In this document: in pieces, positions 6,195 through 11,556 of the stretch | Layout: every line of letters starts with the position of its first letter | Numbering within the stretch: the first letter of the stretch is position 1 | Assembly (NCBI GenBank): GCA_032250555.1 | Contig: JAVVFI010000151.1 | Location: forward strand, 1 to 11,556 | Length of the DNA stretch: 11,556 nucleotides | Direction: 5' to 3' | Source of the DNA: NIOZ-UU13 sp032250555 | Lineage (GTDB): Bacteria; Planctomycetota; Phycisphaerae; Sedimentisphaerales; Anaerobacaceae | Translations under genes and position numbers: made by a program | The notes under the pieces: generated by a model | What the model saw: only the letters and a program-made list of their open reading frames with translations | Databases searched by the model: none | Told to the model about the DNA's origin: nothing

Positions 6195-7652
6195 CTATGG
6201 GCGATAGAAGCTGAACGAATAAAGCTTTGCATTTCTCAATTCGAATTCCAACCGTATCTTTTTGCCCTTGAGCGTCTCAATCGATAATTCGTTCTGCCAT
6301 TCGACCTTGATATCTGTAACACTTTGTCTGACAGACTTTGCTGCAGCGAGTTGTTCATTGTTGTCATTGAGAAGTCTCGTTTTTACAAATCCTTGTCCGA
6401 AAATATCAGCATTAAAACATAGCGTCCCACCCGTGTATAGCAAAGGCTTGGTGACAACAAAGGCTGAAGCGTTCTTGGAAATTTGCTCATAGCCGGCAAA
6501 ACCATCCGGCCTAAGTGTCGCGAGACAGAAATAGCCGTTACGCCAACCGAAGTGTTTATCATCACTGCCTCCGTAATAAAGCCGGATTTCGTCTTTCTCG
6601 AATACAGGGCATGCGGCTGCATAAACACATCCCCAATCGTACTGGCCTTTTTCAGGGCTGTTAGGAATCAAAGGATTACCCGGGTCAATCCGATGCCATG
6701 TAATTGTATCCGGGCTCCAGGCAAGTTCCGTATGAGTACGGTCAATTTTGGAGTTATAGATAGCGGGCAGACCGATGTAAACGCCGGCGTAGTAGAATAC
6801 GGGCATGGCGTATGTTTGCAGATGGTTTTCCATGCCTTCGAGTACCACTTCAGCTTTGCTCCAGTTCAGGAAGTCTTTGCTTGATGTCCTTGCTACCTGT
6901 CGCCCGCGAGGCCGGGCCCATGTGCGGGTGAATCCAACATACTCACCGAGCGTGGGGGCCCACAATGCATTATTGTGTGTGTCTCCTCTAACATTTATCT
7001 CCGGGCATTCGATGGCCTGACCCCAATGAAGCCCATCATGAGAAAAAGCCACGGAAATCTTCGAACCCTTAAAAAACATCTTATATCGACGCTCTGGATC
7101 CGGATCGCGAGGATCTACGAATATACCCGCCCCATGCGGCCCTCGAACGACAATGTTGTTTAGATTATTGCCATTGAACTTCACGATACGAAGTTTGGGT
7201 TTCATCCATCTCAGACCGTCCTCAGAGGTTGCGTAACAGATACCCATCTCGCGATTCTTCGGACGGTAGGGCGTTCCGCTGCGTTTCTCTATAGGCGGTT
7301 TCTGGCCCGCCTGATCAATGATGAATGGACTATACCAGCATTCGTAAAGCTTTTCCTGCTGGTCATAAATAACGTTGGCGTAGAGATTGTCAAAGCGGAC
7401 TTCCCATGGCTTGTCTTCTGAAAAAAGAGGATTACGCTTGCTTTTTTGAACTTTACCAACTGCAAGCCTTGCGTTTTTTGTTTGCTCAACAATACGATTA
7501 TCCAGAAGAAGGAACCTGCCGCGTTTAATGCCTGGATTACCTTGGTGAGACGCCGAAGCTCCTGTAACAGCGCAAACGAATCCGCCGAGCACAGCCGCTA
7601 TCGCAATCATGATTGCTGATACATTTTTTTTATTTCCGGAACTATCCATCAT
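6195..7652 (-). CDS. Secreted glycosidase-like beta-propeller protein (GH43/GH32-like fold)
   Basis: A 485-residue protein with a signal peptide (hydrophobic residues 12-30, cut near ASA-SHQ at 33-36). Blade-like repeats carry an S-x-D-x-x-x-W type motif: ATSEDGLRW (141-149), AFSHDGLHW (202-210), SSKDFLNW (257-264) and WSPDTITW (312-319). FVDPRDPDPERRYKMFF (178-194) and the SxDGLxW pattern recur in five-bladed propeller glycosidases and related PVC-group proteins. Residues about 400-485 look like a C-terminal beta-sandwich (TGGTLCFNADIFG), as in GH32-type enzymes. No catalytic acids can be assigned with confidence, so substrate and activity are open. AAAGGAG lies seven bases before the ATG, the strongest ribosome site in the window, which fixes the start. 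It is divergent from an apiosidase-like hydrolase gene, suggesting a shared carbohydrate-use role. Confidence 0.75.
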   Translation of the reverse strand: MMDSSGNKKNVSAIMIAIAAVLGGFVCAVTGASASHQGNPGIKRGRFLLLDNRIVEQTKNARLAVGKVQKSKRNPLFSEDKPWEVRFDNLYANVIYDQQEKLYECWYSPFIIDQAGQKPPIEKRSGTPYRPKNREMGICYATSEDGLRWMKPKLRIVKFNGNNLNNIVVRGPHGAGIFVDPRDPDPERRYKMFFKGSKISVAFSHDGLHWGQAIECPEINVRGDTHNNALWAPTLGEYVGFTRTWARPRGRQVARTSSKDFLNWSKAEVVLEGMENHLQTYAMPVFYYAGVYIGLPAIYNSKIDRTHTELAWSPDTITWHRIDPGNPLIPNSPEKGQYDWGCVYAAACPVFEKDEIRLYYGGSDDKHFGWRNGYFCLATLRPDGFAGYEQISKNASAFVVTKPLLYTGGTLCFNADIFGQGFVKTRLLNDNNEQLAAAKSVRQSVTDIKVEWQNELSIETLKGKKIRLEFELRNAKLYSFSFYRP

Positions 7653-7672
7653 AATAACACTCCTTTACAGGG

Positions 7673-7701
7673 AATATAAATTTATAAAGCTATATTTACA
7701 A
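7673..7701 (-). promoter_or_regulatory. Possible sigma-70-type promoter of the propeller glycosidase-like gene
   Basis: Minus strand: TTGTAA (7696-7701), a 17-base spacer, TATATT (7673-7678). Predicted start near 7666 leaves only a 14-base leader and would touch the AAAGGAG at 7660-7666, which weakens the call. Confidence 0.33.
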
Positions 7702-7732
7702 GAAAAATTGTGCCGGAAGTGACAGCTTTAGC

Positions 7733-7746
7733 TTTCCGTATGGAAA
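7733..7746. promoter_or_regulatory. Small palindrome in the divergent control region, possible operator
   Basis: TTTCC at 7733-7737 and GGAAA at 7742-7746 form a perfect 5-base inverted repeat around GTAT. It sits between the two divergent hydrolase genes, just upstream of the plus-strand promoter candidate, where a regulator of both could bind. It is short enough to be chance. Confidence 0.2.
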
Positions 7747-7754
7747 AACTTTCA

Positions 7755-7783
7755 TTGCATGTACTGAGATTATTCGGTATTCT
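7755..7783 (+). promoter_or_regulatory. Sigma-70-type promoter of the apiosidase-like gene
   Basis: TTGCAT (7755-7760), a 17-base spacer, TATTCT (7778-7783), directly followed by further AT-rich sequence. Predicted leader is about 64 bases before the ATG at 7854. Confidence 0.38.
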
Positions 7784-7853
7784 TATGAAAATGAGAAGAC
7801 CTTATATGTGTTATATACTTTGTCAATCTTAGAGATTAGAAAGTGAGAGAGCG

Positions 7854-9392
7854 ATGAAAAAAATCATTCCTTTTATTGCCTGCATTGTCTGTGTATCTTA
7901 TGCCTCCGGCGCTATTCCTCGAAGTCCCCGGTGGCAGCCTAAGGATTTCGAGTTCAAAAGTTCCGCGGTTTTCGAGAATCCTTTCAAGGTTGATTTCAGG
8001 GCTGTAGTGACCGGCCCCAATGGCCGTGCCTTCACAACACTCGGCTTCTACGACGGCCAGGGCGTTTGGAAGCTTCGCATTGCCGCCAATGCCGAAGGCA
8101 AGTGGACCTTAACAACACAATCCAGCGAGCCGACGCTCGACGGTAGGAATGTTTCCTTCACCTGTGTCCGAAACCCAAACACAAAAGTCCACGGGGGTTT
8201 GCAGGTCGATGCCGACAACCCGCATCACTTTGTTTACGAAGATGGCACGCGATACTTTCTCATGGGCTATGAGTGTGACTGGCTCTGGGCTTTGGACATG
8301 CAGGATGAGAAACTTACACGAGTCAACCGGTTTCTCGACACTTTAGCCGAACACAGGTTCAATCATATTATCATCAACGCCTATGCACACGACTGCGGAT
8401 GGTGCAAAGGAAAGACGGAAAACAACGACTTTGGCCCTCCGGCGATGTATGCCTGGACCGGATCAAACGATAGACCCGACAATAGCCGCTTTAATCTGTC
8501 CTACTGGAAACACTACGACCGGGTCATACATTCAATGTACGAAAGAGGAATTGTTGCGCACATCATGATTAAGGTGTACAACAAGATGGTTCGGTGGCCC
8601 CAAAAAGGCTCGCCCGACGACGATATGTTTTTCAAATGGATGATAGCTCGCTATGCGGCTTATCCGAATGTCGTGTGGGATTTCTCCAAAGAAGCTCACA
8701 ACGAGAAAAACCTCGAATACAAGCTCAGCCGCTTTCGTCTGATTCAAAGCGTAGATCCTTACCATCGTTTGATTACCAACCACGATGACAACGCAGCTTA
8801 TGACAGCGGAGCATACAATGAATTGCTCAGCTTCCGCTCGGATCAGCAGCACAGCAAGTGGCGGCAAACGATTCTCCGGCAGAGAAAACAGAACTCATGG
8901 CCCATCGTCAACGTCGAATTTGGCTACGAATGGGGTCCGGGAGGCAAAGACGACAAGACATACCGTGTGGTTCAATCTCCCGAAGAGGTCTGTCGCCGGG
9001 CATGGGAAATCTGCATGGCAGGAGGCGCGATAGTATATTACTATACCAACACGGCCTGGGATGTGATACATCCAGATGAAAAGCCGACGGGCTATGCCTA
9101 CTTCAAAAATTTGTATGAGTTTTTCACTGGAACGAAATACTGGCTCATGCAGCCGCAGGATATCGTCAGCGAAGGATATTGCCTGGCCAATCCTGACCAT
9201 GAGTACATAGTATTCCTCAATAAAGCCCGGCCTTTCAGCCTCAAGATGGACAAAGCGCTCATCGCCGAGTGGTTCCAGCCTTATACGGGGCAGACTGCTC
9301 TGTTAGGTAGGATTGATCAGTATTCGGGACAACTTATTCCCCCTAAAGCCTGGGGTGACGGCCCGGTAGTCCTGCATGCAAGGACCGAATAG
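7854..9392 (+). CDS. Secreted apiosidase-like glycoside hydrolase (DUF5060 + DUF4038)
   Basis: A 512-residue protein with signal peptide MKKIIPFIACIVCVSYASGA. Residues about 25-110 are a beta-sandwich of the DUF5060 type (NPFKVDFRAVVTGPNG, FYDGQGVWKLRIAANAEG). Residues about 120-430 form a TIM barrel of the DUF4038/apiosidase-like (GH140-like) kind: FLMGYECDWLW, RFNHIIINAYAHD, then PNVVWDFSKEAHNE with Glu280 in the place of the acid/base, and IVNVEFGYEWGPGG with Glu355 as likely nucleophile. A C-terminal beta domain (440-512, YIVFLNKARPFSL, AEWFQPYTG) matches the putative collagen-binding domain usual after this barrel. It would cleave glycosidic bonds in plant or algal polysaccharides outside the cytoplasm; apiose specificity is not shown. 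The start has GAGAG close upstream. The amidohydrolase remnant follows after 41 bases on the same strand, and a glycosidase-like gene is divergent. Confidence 0.87.
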   Translation: MKKIIPFIACIVCVSYASGAIPRSPRWQPKDFEFKSSAVFENPFKVDFRAVVTGPNGRAFTTLGFYDGQGVWKLRIAANAEGKWTLTTQSSEPTLDGRNVSFTCVRNPNTKVHGGLQVDADNPHHFVYEDGTRYFLMGYECDWLWALDMQDEKLTRVNRFLDTLAEHRFNHIIINAYAHDCGWCKGKTENNDFGPPAMYAWTGSNDRPDNSRFNLSYWKHYDRVIHSMYERGIVAHIMIKVYNKMVRWPQKGSPDDDMFFKWMIARYAAYPNVVWDFSKEAHNEKNLEYKLSRFRLIQSVDPYHRLITNHDDNAAYDSGAYNELLSFRSDQQHSKWRQTILRQRKQNSWPIVNVEFGYEWGPGGKDDKTYRVVQSPEEVCRRAWEICMAGGAIVYYYTNTAWDVIHPDEKPTGYAYFKNLYEFFTGTKYWLMQPQDIVSEGYCLANPDHEYIVFLNKARPFSLKMDKALIAEWFQPYTGQTALLGRIDQYSGQLIPPKAWGDGPVVLHARTE

Positions 9393-9433
9393 AAGATATT
9401 ATCCTATAGCCCCGGTATGGAAAGTATATAGCA

Positions 9434-10738
9434 ATGCAGAATACATCGACCATTACAATAATAACGTCGTTTCTGCTCTTTGCAGTAAGCGGGTGTACCG
9501 ATTTTCACGTCAATCAGGATTGTTCAGATGATTTATCAAATACTGAGCTTTCTGCCGAGGATACTCTTGCCCGAAAAACTCCATTAAATCTGTCATATAA
9601 TAATCCTTCTGCGGATTTGGTGATTCGAAATGCTAAAGTTGTCACTATAGACAAAGACAATCCCCGTGCCCAGGCAATTGCTTTCAAGGGTCAGACAATT
9701 ATAGCTGTAACATCGAATGAAGACATCGAAAAATATATTAGACAGGGCGTTTCGAAAATAATTGACGCACATGGCAGGCTTGTAGTCCCCGGTTTCAATG
9801 ATGCGCATATTCATTTCAATTTCGTTGATCCTGACTATATTGACCTTCGTTATATTACAGATCCCAAAATCATTACTAACAGGGTAAAAGAGGCTGTCGC
9901 CAAATCCGAGCCCGGCGAATTGATTCGTGGTGGCAATTGGGAACACGAAATGTTCTACAATAAGCAGTGGCCCACTAAAGAGCTTATTGATTCGGTCTCG
10001 CCGAATAATCCGGTAGTATTATCACGCGCCGACTGACATTCAGTTCTGGTCAACAGCTATGTCATTAACAATTCGAAAATTACAAAAGATACTCCCGATC
10101 CTTTTGGCGGTGAAATACAACGTGATTCGGTTACCGGAGAACCTACCGGCATCTTTAAGGAGAAGGCTAAAGCATTGTTAAAATATGGCGAGATACCTGT
10201 TAACCGAACACCCAAAGTGCAAAGAGAGCGGCGTATGCGCGGGTGGCAGGCCGCGTTTGATATGGCTATGAAAAATGGCGTCACATCAATGCAGCCTACC
10301 CATTGTATAACCGATAAGCGTTTTGCTGAAAAACGAATCGGCATAAAACGTTGCCGGGGAGCTTATGCCTGGCAGAGTCTGTTAGATGCAGGGGCGGTAG
10401 TTGCGTTTGGTACTGATTATCCCGTTGAGCCGATTAATCCCCTGGAGGGTTTATATGCTGCGGTCACCCGAAAAGACAGGGCCGGAGAATCCGGCGACGG
10501 ATGGTTCCCGGACCAAAAATTAAGTATGGAGAAAGCCATAGAGTTATATACTCTCAGCTCGGCGTATGCGGAATTCATGGAAGACCGAAAAGGTATGATC
10601 AAAAAAGGGTATCTTGGCGATGTTGTTATATTCAATAAAGACCTGATGACTATCCAGCATGATCAGATTATGCGTACAAAGGTGGACTATACTATAGTTG
10701 GTGGAAAGGTTGTATACAAACGAAAAGGGGCAAATTAA
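9434..10738 (+). pseudogene. YtcJ-like amidohydrolase lipoprotein, broken by in-frame TGA and internal deletion
   Basis: One frame of 435 codons shows YtcJ-type amidohydrolase signatures from end to end, interrupted by TGA at 10034-10036. Before it: lipoprotein signal with AVSGC (Cys21), DLVIRNAKVVTID, and VVPGFNDAHIHF with the metal-binding HxH (125, 127), then NPVVLSRAD. The family continues DGHS..VNS; here the codon for that Gly is TGA, and HSVLVNSYVI resumes in frame. Downstream are PTHCITDKRFAEKRIG, AFGTDYPVEP (Asp328) and the C terminus TIVGGKVVYK. At about 10286-10294 MKNGVTS, normally early in the barrel, joins directly to MQPTHC, normally about 200 residues later. The lost part includes the HAIGD and EHAQ metal-ligand regions, so even TGA readthrough would not give a normal enzyme. 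Intact relatives are about 540-600 residues. Without readthrough the product stops at residue 200. It could instead be an assembly error. Confidence 0.85.
10034..10064 (+). repeat. Hairpin starting at the in-frame TGA
   Basis: TGACAT (10034-10039) is exactly complementary to ATGTCA (10059-10064). Inside it AG pairs with CT and CTG with CAG, leaving an apical loop GTCAA and small 5'-side bulges. The GGTC at the tip recalls bacterial SECIS loops, but it lies only about 12-15 bases after the TGA, nearer than known bacterial elements. The hairpin is seen; a recoding role is doubtful. Confidence 0.3.
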
Positions 10739-10809
10739 TTTACAAACAGTAACTTCCGTAGTCCGATTTCACGCCGAAAATTTTAGGGCTTTCCAACTCA
10801 TACAAAAAG

Positions 10810-11556
10810 TTAGAAATGCGGCCTTTGAAAAAACTGTGACTTTAATGCAGGAATTGCAGATTCTCCGTACAGGAACTTTCCTACCTCTCTGGGTATATCC
10901 GTTTCGATTACATCGGCTCCATCTTCCAATAAGGCACGATATTGTTTCTCAATAGGCGCAGTACCGCTTGCAAGATTGGCAATAAATTCTCGGTCGAGAT
11001 TTCTGGAGGTACCCACCATACAACAGGTCCCTTTCGCGTGTATCATCTTCAATAGTTCCTTGTCTCTTGGCGGCGTATGTCCAACAAAAGCAATGATATT
11101 GCTCCAGGGAATACCCGTCTTATCGAACTCGTAAAACCGCTCACGATTTGGAATCATCACCTCCATCATGATGTTCTTGTTCAACTCGTAGCATTTCCGG
11201 GCGTCTTTGAAATTGTAAACGATTAGCATAGTGTATGCTTCGGCCCGATACTCCCCAACCTTACTCACGCGGACTTCAACAGGCACGTCCTTTTGATCGA
11301 GCACAAGAATTGTCTTACCCCGGGCCCACTGCAGTACATCATCGAGTGTTGGAATTTGAAACTCGGTAACAAATCCTTCGGTATCTTTCAGACGCAGTTC
11401 TTTCAGCTCTCGTAATGTCATGTCCGCAACGAGGCCTTTGCCGGTTGTGGTTCTCTCAAGCGTTGCATCATGATGAACCACTATCGCACCGTCTTTGGTG
11501 TAGCGAGGATCAATTTCCATGATGGCAAACGTGTGTTGAAGCGTGTACGCTTCAAC
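10810..11556 (-). CDS. Glycerophosphodiester phosphodiesterase (GDPD), 5' end missing
   Basis: The frame is open to the right edge; the ATG at 11520 is internal because the 12 codons before it read VEAYTLQHTFAI, matching the ENTxEAY region that precedes the family's E-x-D. Seen motifs: MEIDPRYTKDGAIVVHHDATLERTT (metal-ligand Glu and Asp, and the catalytic His before Asp), LRELKELRLKD, IPTLDDVLQW, and near the end GADVIETDIPRE, the GDPD C-terminal signature. The first catalytic motif (HRG) and any signal peptide lie beyond the window. The enzyme hydrolyses glycerophosphodiesters to glycerol 3-phosphate and an alcohol, often outside the cytoplasm in this size class. The spacing between VEAY and EID is about two residues shorter than usual. 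The gene converges on the amidohydrolase remnant, with 71 bases between and no hairpin terminator seen. Confidence 0.88.
   Translation of the reverse strand, partial: VEAYTLQHTFAIMEIDPRYTKDGAIVVHHDATLERTTTGKGLVADMTLRELKELRLKDTEGFVTEFQIPTLDDVLQWARGKTILVLDQKDVPVEVRVSKVGEYRAEAYTMLIVYNFKDARKCYELNKNIMMEVMIPNRERFYEFDKTGIPWSNIIAFVGHTPPRDKELLKMIHAKGTCCMVGTSRNLDREFIANLASGTAPIEKQYRALLEDGADVIETDIPREVGKFLYGESAIPALKSQFFQRPHF
11535..11556. repeat. Perfect 10-bp-arm palindrome at the right edge
   Basis: GTTGAAGCGT (11535-11544) and ACGCTTCAAC (11547-11556) are exact inverse complements with two bases between, and the palindrome ends on the last base of the window. It lies within the GDPD coding frame. It may be natural, or a fold-back join at a contig end. 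Confidence 0.6.

Noticed and set aside
10175..10738. Separate gene starting at TTG 10175
   Set aside because: The frame is continuous with the amidohydrolase from 9434 apart from the TGA, and homologous sequence runs through 10037-10174, so this is the 3' part of one broken gene.
1..11556. Mobile element, phage or defence island
   Set aside because: No transposase, integrase, terminal repeat, tRNA or defence-type domain was seen on either strand.

Overview
The window reads as an ordinary chromosomal stretch of a PVC-group bacterium, most likely a planctomycete of the Phycisphaerae/Sedimentisphaerales kind. This is inferred from gene content alone: a lone prepilin-like protein with the H-X9-DG domain, a secreted PQQ-like beta-propeller opening with a DWxxFRGP motif, many secreted enzymes and lipoproteins, and mostly solitary genes that often switch strand. 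No gene-free stretch exceeds 300 bases. No rRNA, tRNA, CRISPR array or insertion sequence was seen.

Layout, left to right. (1) The 3' part of an exported O-methyltransferase-like protein (+) converges on a secreted PQQ-like beta-propeller protein (-). (2) A 300-base spacer holds a strong minus-strand terminator at 2084-2138 and a possible 11-codon ORF just before it. (3) A likely two-gene minus-strand operon encodes a small EHP-repeat lipoprotein and then a transglutaminase-like lipoprotein with an intact Cys-His-Asp set. (4) A solitary pseudopilin-like gene with a good sigma-70-type promoter. (5) A YgjP/M48-like metallopeptidase gene (-), divergent from an unrecognised 135-residue protein (+). 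(6) A secreted glycosidase-like beta-propeller protein (-), divergent from a secreted DUF5060/DUF4038 apiosidase-like hydrolase (+); they share a 201-base control region. (7) A broken YtcJ-like amidohydrolase lipoprotein (+): an in-frame TGA replaces a conserved Gly, and the middle of the enzyme is missing without loss of frame. (8) The C-terminal part of a glycerophosphodiester phosphodiesterase (-), which runs off the right edge at a perfect 10-bp-arm palindrome.

The shared theme is an exported degradative repertoire: polysaccharide or glycoside breakdown (6), phosphodiester hydrolysis (8), and envelope proteins (1-4). The divergent pair in (6) looks like a small carbohydrate-use locus, with the amidohydrolase remnant 41 bases behind the second enzyme. 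I do not see a clear new defence or mobile system. The items most worth following up are the TGA/deletion amidohydrolase, the EHP-repeat lipoprotein paired with a transglutaminase, the leader-ORF/terminator arrangement, and the palindrome at the right edge.
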